Shown: in pieces, positions 56,626 through 64,000 of the stretch
Position numbering within the stretch: the stretch's first letter is position 1
How the letters are laid out: each line of letters opens with the position of its first letter
Assembly: GCA_964617355.1 (NCBI GenBank)
Contig: CAZTXP010000023.1
Coordinates: forward strand, 10,476-74,475
Reading direction: 5' to 3'
Origin: CAZTDU01 sp964617355
GTDB lineage: Bacteria; Pseudomonadota; Gammaproteobacteria; Burkholderiales; SG8-39
DNA length: 64,000 bases
Position numbers and translations under genes: made by a program
The notes under the pieces: generated by a model
The model's input: the letters and a program-made list of their open reading frames with translations, nothing else
What the model was told of the DNA's origin: nothing
The model's database searches: none

Positions 56626-57363
56626 ATGAGTTCGATTCAAGGCGTCGGCTTCACCCCGATGATCGATCCGGCCGCTCTCAAGGGCATGGACCTCGAGACC
56701 GCGATGCTGATGGTGCAGTCGCAGCGCGCGAGCACGCTGGAGGACGGCCTCAAGATCAAGATGGAAGGCGTCGCGGCCCGCAACAAGGCGATCGCCCAGC
56801 TGAACTCGGCGATCTCGAAGCTGACGCAGGAAACGGCCAACTGGAAGGCCGACGACAAGAACAGCATCGACGGCGCGATGTCCGCGAAGGTCGGCGACCC
56901 CAGCGTATCGACGAAGGACGAGAAGGCTGCGCTGAACAGCCACGCGGACAAGCTCGACAAGCAGGCACAGTCCCTGATCGACCACGCCAACCGGCTGCCT
57001 GCGCACGGCTTCCTGGCGGTGCACCGGAACGCGCTGCTCGCCCAGGCCTCGGCGATGCAGAAGCAGGCCACCGACGCGCGCGCCACCGCGGGATCGATGC
57101 CCGAGCTGCGCCAGATGACGGTGACCGAGACCTGCCAGCAGTACGGCGTGAAGCCGCTCTCGGGCAAGGTCACCAAGGCCGAGGTCGATGCGCTCGTCAA
57201 GGCGCTGCAGACCAAGGTCGACGAGCTGAACAGCTCCCAGCAGATGGACATGCTGTCGCTGCAGTCGATGATGAACAAGCGGAACGAGGCGTTCGACCTG
57301 ATGACGAACTTCGTCAAGAAGATGGCCGACTCGCGCTCGTCGATCATCGGCAACATGCGCTGA
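56626..57363 (+). CDS. sctA: probable T3SS needle-tip / hydrophilic translocator protein
   Basis: A 245-residue hydrophilic, helical protein without Cys-rich or membrane regions. The long N-terminal helix (about 25-65) and a C-terminal helix (about 190-240, LQTKVDELNSSQQMDMLSLQ, then NEAFDLMTNFVKKM) would form the intramolecular coiled coil of tip proteins such as BipD, LcrV and Bordetella Bsc22. The central part is variable, as expected. The gene precedes the SycD-like chaperone and translocators, the usual place for the tip gene. GGAAGGAG at 7 nt. A filament-type EspA/SseB role is the alternative. Confidence 0.7.
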   Translation: MSSIQGVGFTPMIDPAALKGMDLETAMLMVQSQRASTLEDGLKIKMEGVAARNKAIAQLNSAISKLTQETANWKADDKNSIDGAMSAKVGDPSVSTKDEKAALNSHADKLDKQAQSLIDHANRLPAHGFLAVHRNALLAQASAMQKQATDARATAGSMPELRQMTVTETCQQYGVKPLSGKVTKAEVDALVKALQTKVDELNSSQQMDMLSLQSMMNKRNEAFDLMTNFVKKMADSRSSIIGNMR

Positions 57364-57376
57364 GGCGACGCCGCCC

Positions 57377-57865
57377 ATGAGCACCGCACCGCAGGAGATC
57401 CCCTTCGAGGAGGCTCGCGCGAGCCTGGCCGCCGAGGTCAACCAGGGCGTGGCGCTGAAGCATGTCTTCGGCCTCACCGAGCGCGAGCTCGCGGCGATGT
57501 ACGCGCACGGCTACAACCTGTACAACCAGGCCAAGTACGCGGAGGCCGCCAAGGCCTTCGCGTTCCTCGTGCAGCACGACCACCTCGAGCGCAAGTACTA
57601 CAAGGCGCTCGGCTCCTGCCTGCAGATGCTCCGCCGCCACGAGGACGCGCTCAAGTACTACGCGATGGCGACGACCATGGACATGATGGACCCGGAGCCG
57701 AGCTTCCACGCGGGCGAGTGCCTGCTCGCGCTCGGCCGCCTGGACGAGGCGAAGAACGCGTTCGACGCCTGCGTCGACCAGTGCGCCGCCCTGCCGACCC
57801 ACCGCGCGATGGGCGAGCGCGCGAAGGCGCTGCTCGCGATCCTCGCGCAGCCGCGCGCGGCGTGA
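57377..57865 (+). CDS. SycD/LcrH class II translocator chaperone 1
   Basis: The 162-residue all-helical protein has three TPRs: LYNQAKYAEAAKAFAFLVQH, KALGSCLQMLRRHEDALKYY and FHAGECLLALGRLDEAKNAF. N-terminal GVALKHVFGLTERELAAMYA is the family dimerisation helix. The match to LcrH/SycD/IpgC is strong along the full length. These proteins keep the hydrophobic translocators soluble. Position right before the YopB-like gene makes that protein the prime client. A second copy follows at 59943. Confidence 0.93.
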   Translation: MSTAPQEIPFEEARASLAAEVNQGVALKHVFGLTERELAAMYAHGYNLYNQAKYAEAAKAFAFLVQHDHLERKYYKALGSCLQMLRRHEDALKYYAMATTMDMMDPEPSFHAGECLLALGRLDEAKNAFDACVDQCAALPTHRAMGERAKALLAILAQPRAA

Positions 57866-57875
57866 GGGAGGAACC

Positions 57876-59108
57876 ATGAGCACGGTCGGCGGCATCACCA
57901 CGAACCAGCAGCTCCTCGCGACGCTGGATCCCGCGGCGCAGGAGAAGCTCACCGCGGCGCTCCAGCAGTCCTTCTCGCCCGGCCAGGCGAGCCAGATCCT
58001 CGGCGCACTGACGCAGGTCGTCGGCAACCCGAAGGGCGGCCTCATCGACGGGCGCACGGCCCCGCAGGGCGCACCTTCGCTGGAGCTGCCGGCGATGGAT
58101 TTCAGCTCCGACGAGATGATGATCGCGCTGCAGGGCATGAACGCGAAGGTCTCGGAGGGCCAGCTCGCCACGGCCAAGAACGCGGTGGAACTCTCGGGTT
58201 CGCAGCGCAAGACTGCGAACGACGAGGCGATGAAGAAACTGCAGGAGGCGGCCGAGAAATCGAAGAAGGCCGCGGAGGCCGGCATCTTCGGCAAGATCTT
58301 CAACTGGATCAAGTCGATCGCGATGGCGGTGGTCGGCGTCGCGCTGATGGCGACGGTCGGCCTTGCCAACCCGATGCTGCTGCCGGTGCTGGCGCAGATG
58401 ACGGTGGGCGCGGTGATGGACCTCGTCAACCTCGCGCGCGCCGAGATGGGCAAGGAGCCGATCAAGTTCAACGGCCTGTTCAACGAGATGTTCATGGCCA
58501 TCGGCAAGGCCTGCGGCATGGACGACAAGGCCGCCAAGGTGTTCGGCGACGTCGCCACGGCGGTGTTCCTCACGGTGTCGAGCGCCGGCGTCTCGGCGCT
58601 CGCGACGCCGGAGATCTACGGCAAGGGCCTGGAGTCGGTGCTGATCGCCGCCGGCGTGCCCGAGGACAAGGCGAAGATCGCCGGCATGGCGCTCACCATC
58701 GCGGTGCAGCTCGCGGCGACTATCGCGATGATGTGCATCCCGGGCGGCCAGGTCGCGGCGCTGAATGCGGTGGGTGGCGCGTTTCGCGCGATCGGCATGG
58801 GAGTCGACACCGCGGCCAAGGTCGCGAGCGCCGTGATGAAGACCGTGGTCGCGGTGCAGGCGGGCATCCAGATCGCGCAGGGCGCCACGCAGATCGCACA
58901 GTCGGTCTACACCAAGCAGGCCGACGACGCGCGCATCGACGCCAAGGAGATCCAGAAGCTCACCGCGAAGATCCAGGCGGCGATGGAGGACAACATGGAG
59001 AAGATCAAGGAGCTGATGAAGGAGCTGGAGGACGGCAACCAGATGATCAGCCAGATGCTCGCGTCCTCGTCGCAGGCCCGCTCGCAGCAGATCCGCAACA
59101 TCGTCTGA
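57876..59108 (+). CDS. sctE: major T3SS translocator, YopB/SseC family
   Basis: A 410-residue protein with a coiled coil (about 105-135), two hydrophobic regions (about 146-182, AMAVVGVALMATVGLANPML; about 267-295, IAGMALTIAVQLAATIAMMC) and a C-terminal amphipathic coil (about 350-400). This is the layout of YopB, IpaB, SseC and BopB, which insert into the host membrane as the larger pore subunit. The segment between the helices (FNGLFNEMFMAIGKACGMDD) is also family-like. GGAGG precedes the ATG by 6 nt. The end, QQIRNIV, resembles those of its operon partners. Confidence 0.92.
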   Translation: MSTVGGITTNQQLLATLDPAAQEKLTAALQQSFSPGQASQILGALTQVVGNPKGGLIDGRTAPQGAPSLELPAMDFSSDEMMIALQGMNAKVSEGQLATAKNAVELSGSQRKTANDEAMKKLQEAAEKSKKAAEAGIFGKIFNWIKSIAMAVVGVALMATVGLANPMLLPVLAQMTVGAVMDLVNLARAEMGKEPIKFNGLFNEMFMAIGKACGMDDKAAKVFGDVATAVFLTVSSAGVSALATPEIYGKGLESVLIAAGVPEDKAKIAGMALTIAVQLAATIAMMCIPGGQVAALNAVGGAFRAIGMGVDTAAKVASAVMKTVVAVQAGIQIAQGATQIAQSVYTKQADDARIDAKEIQKLTAKIQAAMEDNMEKIKELMKELEDGNQMISQMLASSSQARSQQIRNIV

Positions 59109-59145
59109 TCCCGCCGTTCACCCAACATCCCACGGAGCGCAATCC

Positions 59146-59931
59146 ATGCAAGTAGACGGCCGTACCCCGATCGACGCGAAGACCTACCAGACGATGCTAG
59201 ACGGCGTCGTCAGCGAGGTGCAGGCGAAGATGGTGCAGTCGGGCAGCGTCGATCCGGGCGTGCTCAGCCAGATGAAGGACAAGCTGGGCGACATCTTCTC
59301 CAAGGTGTTCCTCGTGGTGCCGACGCCAATGGACGGCGGCGGGGTCACCACCGGGTCGCTGCTGGGATCGCTCGGCGGCGCGGAGACGAACCTGAAGGCG
59401 GACATGTTCGCCTTCATGGAACTGTTCCAGAAACTGGCCCAGGAGATGCGCAGCTCGGCGAAGCTGCAGCGCGAGGCGTCCCTGCAGTCCGAAGTCGCGA
59501 GCATCGGCGAGCAGGTGACGAAGATGCGATCGGCGGCGGCGTTTCGCTTCGCCGCGGGCATGGTCAGCGGCGCGATGTCGATCGCCTCGGGTTTCGTCAC
59601 GCTCGGGTCCCTCTCCGGCAAGCTCGGGGGGGCGGGCAGCGGCATGTTCAGCGCGCAGAACCTCAGCACGGCCGAGGGCGCGGGCGCGGCCGGGCGGATC
59701 ACGGACGGCCTGGGCAAGATGGTCAGCGCCGGGCTCGAATTCGCCGCCTCGGAGGCCGACGCCAACGCGAAGAAGGAGGAAGGCGTGCAGAAGGTGCACC
59801 AGGCCCGCGCGCAGGAGATGCAGGAACTGATGCAGCAGATGATGGACATCATCCGCGACGTTCGCGAGAAGATGCAGGCGATCGAGCAGTCGCATATCGA
59901 GTCGACGCGCGGCATCGCGCGCAACATCTGA
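59146..59931 (+). CDS. sctB: minor T3SS translocator, YopD/SseD-like
   Basis: A 261-residue protein with one hydrophobic region (about 141-165, AAFRFAAGMVSGAMSIASGF), flanked by coiled coils (about 95-135; 210-250). The central AxxRFAAGMVSGAMSIASG stretch is the pattern of EspB/SseD/YopD-type small translocators. It forms the host membrane pore with the YopB-like protein. The C terminus ends RGIARNI. The intergenic space before it is 37 nt. Confidence 0.85.
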   Translation: MQVDGRTPIDAKTYQTMLDGVVSEVQAKMVQSGSVDPGVLSQMKDKLGDIFSKVFLVVPTPMDGGGVTTGSLLGSLGGAETNLKADMFAFMELFQKLAQEMRSSAKLQREASLQSEVASIGEQVTKMRSAAAFRFAAGMVSGAMSIASGFVTLGSLSGKLGGAGSGMFSAQNLSTAEGAGAAGRITDGLGKMVSAGLEFAASEADANAKKEEGVQKVHQARAQEMQELMQQMMDIIRDVREKMQAIEQSHIESTRGIARNI

Positions 59932-59942
59932 GGAGCGCGCCC

Positions 59943-60410
59943 ATGTCCGCCGCCACCACCGAGGCCGACCGCATCGTCGACGAGTTCCGCGCCGGGGCCG
60001 CCGCGCTGCCGGGGCCGAAGCGCTTCAGCGACGCCGAGATCGAGCGCCTGCACGCGCTCGCCTACAACTTCTACCAGCAGGGCCGTTTCGGCGACGCCGA
60101 GCGGTACTACGCCTTCCTCGCGACGTACCGGCCGACCGACTGCCGCTTCATCTCCGCGATTGGCGCGTGCCGCCAGATGCAGAAGGACTTCGCCGGCGCG
60201 ATCGAGGCCTATTCGTTCGCCACGCTGCTCGAGCCGGAGAACCCGGAGCCGTCGCTGCACGTCGCCGAGTGCCTGCTGGGCATGGGCGAGGCGGCGGCGG
60301 CCGCCGAGACGCTGCGCATGGTCGCGAACCTGTGCCGCCTGAAGGGCGGGCCGGCCGACATCGCGGCCCGTGCCGAGGCGCTGCGCGCGCTCGCGGGCGG
60401 GGGTCGCTGA
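59943..60410 (+). CDS. SycD/LcrH class II translocator chaperone 2
   Basis: A 155-residue paralogue of the chaperone at 57377, with the same three-TPR plan (FYQQGRFGDAERYYAFLATY, SAIGACRQMQKDFAGAIEAY, HVAECLLGMGEAAAAAETLR). It starts with aggagcgc just upstream. The existence of two SycD-like genes, one on each side of the translocators, matches Bordetella bcrH1/bcrH2, where each serves a different translocator. Confidence 0.9.
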   Translation: MSAATTEADRIVDEFRAGAAALPGPKRFSDAEIERLHALAYNFYQQGRFGDAERYYAFLATYRPTDCRFISAIGACRQMQKDFAGAIEAYSFATLLEPENPEPSLHVAECLLGMGEAAAAAETLRMVANLCRLKGGPADIAARAEALRALAGGGR

Positions 60411-60415
60411 CGCCG

Positions 60416-60811
60416 ATGCCGGGGGCCGGCCCGGGCGTCGGCACGCTGTCGCCGGAACTGCTGCGCCTGCTGGCCGAGATCGGGATGCTTGCCGCGGGCC
60501 GAGGCATGGACACGCAGGCCGAGGCGATCTTCGGTGCGCTGCGCGAGCTGCGTCCCGGGCAGTCCGCCGGCTACGTCGGGCAGGCGGTCGCGCGCCTGAA
60601 CGCCGGGCGCGCGGACGAGGCCGTGGAGCTGCTGCAGCGCGACGCGCTCGCGGCCTGTCCCGGCGATCCCGAGGTGCGCGTGTTCCTCGGGCTTGCGCTG
60701 AGGCTCGCGCAACGGCCGGCCGAGGCGACCCGGGTGCTGCAGGGGGTGGCCGGGGACGAGGTGCCGCGCACGGTGTCGGCGCTTGCGCGCCGCCTGCTGT
60801 CGGCGCCCTGA
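60416..60811 (+). CDS. sctG: SctG (YscG-like needle chaperone)
   Basis: The 131-residue TPR-like protein resembles YscG in length and plan: LSPELLRLLAEIGMLAAGRG, AEAIFGALRELRPGQ, ARLNAGRADEAVELLQRDAL and VRVFLGLALRLAQRPAEA. YscG caps the needle subunit's C-terminal helix with YscE. The ATG is 5 nt after the previous stop. HrpB1/HrpK-type TPR proteins are the alternative. Its needle client is encoded 14 kb away on the other strand. Confidence 0.75.
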   Translation: MPGAGPGVGTLSPELLRLLAEIGMLAAGRGMDTQAEAIFGALRELRPGQSAGYVGQAVARLNAGRADEAVELLQRDALAACPGDPEVRVFLGLALRLAQRPAEATRVLQGVAGDEVPRTVSALARRLLSAP

Positions 60812-60849
60812 TCGCTGGTAATCTTCGCCTTCGACTGTTGGGGGACACG

Positions 60850-61254
60850 ATGGACGCGGTGAACGGCATTGGCGCCGCCGCCTTGGCGGCGGTCTCGGGG
60901 GCGGTGGCTGCGCCTGCGGCGCGCGTCGACGAAGCGACGGCCGCGGGCTTCGCGGCGATGGTCGCGCCCGAGGCGCAGGCGGAAGCGGCGGCGACCCACG
61001 CGCCTGGGCCGTCTTCCGGGTCCGCCACTCCGGGCGATGCGATCCTCGACGGCATGCGCTCGATCGGATCGCAGTTCTCCACGCACTGGGACGCGATGAA
61101 GGCCGCGGTGGACCAGTCGGCGCAGACCATGTCGGTCGCCGACATGCTGCGTGTTCAGATGCAGCTGATCCAGCTGTCGGTGCAGGTGGAACTGGTCGGG
61201 AAGGCCATCGGCCGGACCTCGCAGAACATCGACCAGCTGGTCAAGCTCCAGTAG
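60850..61254 (+). CDS. sctI: T3SS inner rod protein SctI
   Basis: The 134-residue protein is low in conservation except for its C terminus, LRVQMQLIQLSVQVELVGKA followed by IGRTSQNIDQLVKLQ, the hallmark of YscI/PrgJ rod subunits. The N-terminal part is Ala/Gly-rich. A possible internal -10 (TAATCT, 60819-60824) precedes it, with ttgggga as ribosome site. Position before sctJ is universal. Confidence 0.88.
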   Translation: MDAVNGIGAAALAAVSGAVAAPAARVDEATAAGFAAMVAPEAQAEAAATHAPGPSSGSATPGDAILDGMRSIGSQFSTHWDAMKAAVDQSAQTMSVADMLRVQMQLIQLSVQVELVGKAIGRTSQNIDQLVKLQ

Positions 61255-61266
61255 CCGGGCGTCGCG

Positions 61267-62070
61267 ATGCTCCTCCTCACGCGACTGCGCGTCCGCATCG
61301 CCGCCTGCGCCGCCTGCCTCGTCCTCGCAGCTTGCGGCGGTTCGGTCGAGCTGATGGCGTCCTTGCCGGAGCACGAGGCGAACGAAGTGCTCGCGACGCT
61401 CCTCGACGCCGGCATCAAGGCGGAAAAGATTCCCGGCAAGGAAGGCAATGTCGCGTTGCGCGTCGACAAGGCGTCCGTCGCGAGGGCGGTCGAGACGCTG
61501 CGGGCGAAGGGCTTGCCGCGCGAGCGCTTCGCGCGCATGGGAGACGTCTTCAAGAAGGAAGGGCTGATCTCCTCGCCCGTCGAGGAACGCGCGCGCTACC
61601 TGTGGGCGCTGTCGCAGGAACTGGCGGCGACCATCTCGCAGATCGATGGCGTGATCACGGCGCGGGTGCACGTGGTGCTGCCCGAGCGCGGCTCGGCCGG
61701 CGACCCGAGCATCCCGTCGACCGCGTCCGTGTTCATCAAGCACCAGGAGGGCTTCAACCTCGATGCCGTCGTGCCGCAGGTGCGGCGCCTGGTCACCAAC
61801 AGCATCCCGGGGCTCGCAGGGGACAAGGTCACGGTGGTGATGGTGCCCTCGGCGCTCGCGCCCCCGAGCGCGGCGCGCGAGTCCGCCACGGCGGACGTGC
61901 TGGGCATCCGCATGGAGGCCGGGTCGGTCGGCGCGTTCTGGTCGGTGGTGACGGGGCTCGCGCTGCTCTTCGCGGCGCTGCTCGCGGCCGCCGGCTACGG
62001 GGCGTGGCGCCTCATGCTGTCGCGCCGTGCAGGGCCGACCGCGCCGGCCGCCGGCTCCGGGGCGCAGTAG
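61267..62070 (+). CDS. sctJ: T3SS inner-membrane ring lipoprotein SctJ
   Basis: A 267-residue lipoprotein of the YscJ/PrgK family. The signal peptide ends in the lipobox LAAC with Cys23. Ring-building motifs follow: SLPEHEANEVLATLLDAGI, then ARYLWALSQELAATISQIDGV, ITARVHVVLPE and ASVFIKHQEG. A C-terminal membrane helix is at about 221-245. It forms the inner ring with SctD. Confidence 0.95.
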   Translation: MLLLTRLRVRIAACAACLVLAACGGSVELMASLPEHEANEVLATLLDAGIKAEKIPGKEGNVALRVDKASVARAVETLRAKGLPRERFARMGDVFKKEGLISSPVEERARYLWALSQELAATISQIDGVITARVHVVLPERGSAGDPSIPSTASVFIKHQEGFNLDAVVPQVRRLVTNSIPGLAGDKVTVVMVPSALAPPSAARESATADVLGIRMEAGSVGAFWSVVTGLALLFAALLAAAGYGAWRLMLSRRAGPTAPAAGSGAQ

Positions 62071-62097
62071 CCACGCCCTTGCCACGGTCGCGCCCCC

Positions 62098-62796
62098 ATG
62101 CCCGAGATGCCCGCCGAACCCGCCGTTGCCGCCGCCGCGCTGGCACGCGCGCACCCGGCGCTGCTCGCGCGGCTTCATCGCTTCGCGCACCTTCCGTCCG
62201 CTAGCCTGCACGAGAGCTGGCTCGACGCGCTGCCAGCCGCGTCGCCGCTGCTGCGTCGCGGCGGCCTCGACGCCGGCGCGCACCGGTGGATCTCCGAATG
62301 GCTTGCGGCGGAACTGGCGCTCGCGCCGCACCCCACGGCCGAACTGCGCGCGGAGCACGCCTTCGCGCTGCTCGAGCCCGGCGCCCTCGAGGCGCTTGCC
62401 GCGCATGCCGGAGCGGCGTGGCTCGCGCCCCTGCTCGGGGCGACCCTGCCTGGCGAGGTGGCGCGTGCGCAGCGCGACGCGTTCGGCCCGGAACTCGCTG
62501 CATTCGCGCTCGAGCGCGCGCCGCTGCTGGTCTCGGAAGCGGAGCGAGAGGCGGGCGGGATACCGTCGGACGCCGCGGCCACGCCCCTCGAGGCGGGCGT
62601 CGGGTTGCTGCGCGCCGCCTGCGGCGAGACCGACGGTCTCTGGGCGCGCGTGCGCCTGAAGCTGCGCCGCGATGCCGCGCTGTCCGGCTGGACCCCGGCG
62701 CTCGCGCAGGCCTGCGCGCAGCGGGTGGTGACGAGGATCCTCAGGCAACTGGAGCCCGCATGGCTTTCATCGTTCGCACGAGCGCTCGCCCGATAG
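62098..62796 (+). CDS. sctK: T3SS sorting-platform protein SctK
   Basis: A 232-residue helical, Ala-rich protein between sctJ and sctL, where Ysc-family systems encode YscK/SctK. YscK is 209 residues. The pattern LARLHRFAHLPSASLHESWL near the N terminus and a Trp/Arg-rich end (LWARVRLKLRRD) fit, but K proteins diverge strongly, so context is the main support. The end overlaps the sctL start by 37 nt. SctK links the sorting platform pods to SctD. Confidence 0.8.
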   Translation: MPEMPAEPAVAAAALARAHPALLARLHRFAHLPSASLHESWLDALPAASPLLRRGGLDAGAHRWISEWLAAELALAPHPTAELRAEHAFALLEPGALEALAAHAGAAWLAPLLGATLPGEVARAQRDAFGPELAAFALERAPLLVSEAEREAGGIPSDAAATPLEAGVGLLRAACGETDGLWARVRLKLRRDAALSGWTPALAQACAQRVVTRILRQLEPAWLSSFARALAR

Positions 62797-63383
62797 CGCC
62801 GGACCCGGCGCGCAAGGTGCTGCGCGCCGCCGACTACGCGGCGCTGCGCCGCGCGGAGGAACTCATCGCCGAGGCCGAGGCGCGCGCGGCCGCGATCGCG
62901 GAGGAGGCGAAGGCCGCCTACGAGGCCGAACGCCAGCGCGGCTACGAGGACGGCCGGGAGGAGGCGCGCATCGAGGCCGCCGAGACCATGATCGAGAACG
63001 CCGGCCGCACGATCGACTATTTCTCGAAGGTCGAGGGCAAGATGGTCGACCTGGTCCTCGCCGCGGTGCGCAAGATCTTCGACGAGTTCGACGACCGGGA
63101 CCGCGTCATCCTGGTCGTGAAGAACGCGCTCGCGGCGGTGCGCAACCAGAAGCAGATGACGCTGCGCGTGTCGCCGGCGAACGTGGACGCGGTGCGCGCG
63201 CGCGTGAACGAGCTGCTCGCGGCGTTCCCGGGCATCGGCTACCTCGACATCACCGGCGACCCGCGGCTGGGCGCCGACGCCTGCATCCTCGAGAGCGAGA
63301 TCGGCATCGTCGAGGCCTCCATCGAAGGTCAGATCGGCGCCCTGAAGAACGCCTTCGCGAAGATCCTGGGGGCGCGCGCCTGA
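62760..63383 (+). CDS. sctL: T3SS ATPase stator SctL
   Basis: The 207-residue protein belongs to the YscL/FliH family: a long N-terminal coiled coil (about 25-75, RRAEELIAEAEARAAAIAEE, AYEAERQRGYEDGREEAR) and a globular ATPase-binding C-terminal domain (about 90-205; LRVSPANVDAVRARVNE, DPRLGADACILESEIGIVEA). It tethers and restrains the SctN ATPase. ATG 62760 with GGAG at 5 nt lies inside the sctK end. Confidence 0.93.
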   Translation: MAFIVRTSARPIAPDPARKVLRAADYAALRRAEELIAEAEARAAAIAEEAKAAYEAERQRGYEDGREEARIEAAETMIENAGRTIDYFSKVEGKMVDLVLAAVRKIFDEFDDRDRVILVVKNALAAVRNQKQMTLRVSPANVDAVRARVNELLAAFPGIGYLDITGDPRLGADACILESEIGIVEASIEGQIGALKNAFAKILGARA

Positions 63384-63386
63384 GCC

Positions 63387-64000
63387 ATGCGCCAGTTCGA
63401 CTACATCACGGAGATGATGAACATCGCGCTGCAGGACACGCCGACGCTGGCGATCCGCGGGCGCGTGACGCAGGTCATCGGCACCATCATCAAGGCGGTG
63501 GTGCCGACCGTGAAGGTGGGCGAACTGTGCCTGCTGAAGAATCCCGGCGAGGATTTCGAGATGCAGGCCGAGGTGGTCGGGTTCTCGCGCGACGCCGCCC
63601 TGCTCACGCCGATCGGCGACATGTACGGCATCTCCGCCGCGACCGAGGTGATCCCGACCGGGCGCGCGCACATGGTGCCGGTGGGCTTCGGCATGCTCGG
63701 GCGCGTGGTCGACGGCCTGGGCCGGCCGATCGACTTCAAGGAGCGCGGCCCGCTCGAAGCCGACCACTACTACCCGGTGTTCCAGGAGGCGCCGGATCCG
63801 CTGGTGCGCAAGATCATCAGCGAGCCGATCAGCCTCGGCGTGCGCGCCATCGACTCGCTACTGACCTGCGGCGAAGGCCAGCGCATGGGCATTTTCGCTG
63901 CCGCCGGCGGCGGCAAGAGCACCCTGCTGGCCAGCCTGGTGCGCAATGCCGAGGTGGATGTGACGGTACTCGCCCTGGTCGGCGAACGCGGTCGCGAAGT
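63387..64000 (+). CDS. sctN: T3SS ATPase SctN (5' part, runs off window)
   Basis: The frame opens at ATG 63387, 3 nt after the sctL stop, and stays open to base 64000 (204 codons plus two bases). It encodes the N-terminal beta barrel and start of the catalytic domain of an F1/V-type secretion ATPase: GRVTQVIGTIIKAVVP, LGRVVDGLGRPID, SLGVRAIDSLLTCGEGQRMG, the P loop AAAGGGKST (171-179) and ALVGERGRE. The P loop in this form is typical of YscN rather than FliI. The remaining genes (O-P-Q-R-S-T-U) probably lie to the right. Confidence 0.95.
   Translation, partial: MRQFDYITEMMNIALQDTPTLAIRGRVTQVIGTIIKAVVPTVKVGELCLLKNPGEDFEMQAEVVGFSRDAALLTPIGDMYGISAATEVIPTGRAHMVPVGFGMLGRVVDGLGRPIDFKERGPLEADHYYPVFQEAPDPLVRKIISEPISLGVRAIDSLLTCGEGQRMGIFAAAGGGKSTLLASLVRNAEVDVTVLALVGERGRE

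Overview
The window is a very G+C-rich stretch (by eye near 70%) from a proteobacterium, most plausibly a betaproteobacterium. The gene content supports this: TypA, a tesA/ybbA/ybbP block, MnmH, a group II truncated haemoglobin and a Ysc-family type III secretion system (T3SS) with Bordetella-like regulators. Genes are tightly packed, with many 4-bp stop/start overlaps, and no gap exceeds 300 bases. I saw no tRNA, rRNA, CRISPR array or insertion sequence.

Bases 1-11284 are mostly housekeeping and envelope genes: the end of an acyl-CoA dehydrogenase gene, a Cache/PAS histidine kinase behind a perfect FNR-type box, mgtA-wrbA facing yihY-pyrF-nucleoside transporter, typA and ompW. Bases 11316-28838 hold a periplasmic binding protein, a TPR membrane protein, a macro-domain protein and a large signalling block. 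That block contains a NarL-type two-component pair, two giant CHASE/multi-PAS histidine kinases (7 and 11 PAS domains, each with one FixL-like PAS carrying the haem-ligand His), and a response regulator fused to an RsbW-like ATPase domain. Four TTGAY-N4-RTCAA boxes precede genes here, so an oxygen or redox theme is likely.

Bases 28842-42303 contain a MoxR ATPase / membrane Ser-Thr kinase / VIT-vWA protein operon, an HDAC-family deacetylase, an operon of tesA, mnmH, a secreted protein and a glycosyltransferase-like protein, the YbbA-YbbP ABC system and a truncated haemoglobin.

Bases 42317-64000 are a T3SS locus of the Ysc/Bsc family, running off the right edge inside the sctN ATPase gene. On the minus strand are sctW-sycN-sctX-sctY-sctV (the Yersinia virA operon order) and sctD-sctE-sctF, followed by an RsbW-like kinase, two CesT-type chaperones and a candidate effector. 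On the plus strand are a candidate effector with an atypical kinase fold and its chaperones, the translocator operon (tip protein, SycD-like chaperones, YopB- and YopD-like translocators), and sctG-I-J-K-L-N. A cNMP-domain/PP2C phosphatase, an RsbW-like ATPase and a STAS protein make up a partner switch like Bordetella BtrU/BtrW/BtrV.

The most interesting result is a promoter motif, GGAACC-N14-GYYACYMA, found at five places. Each lies just upstream of a T3SS transcription unit with identical spacing. One copy is a perfect hrp box (GGAACC-N15-CCACTCA) of the kind read by HrpL/BtrS ECF sigma factors. The motif ties the two undescribed effector candidates to the secretion regulon. No ECF sigma gene lies inside the window.
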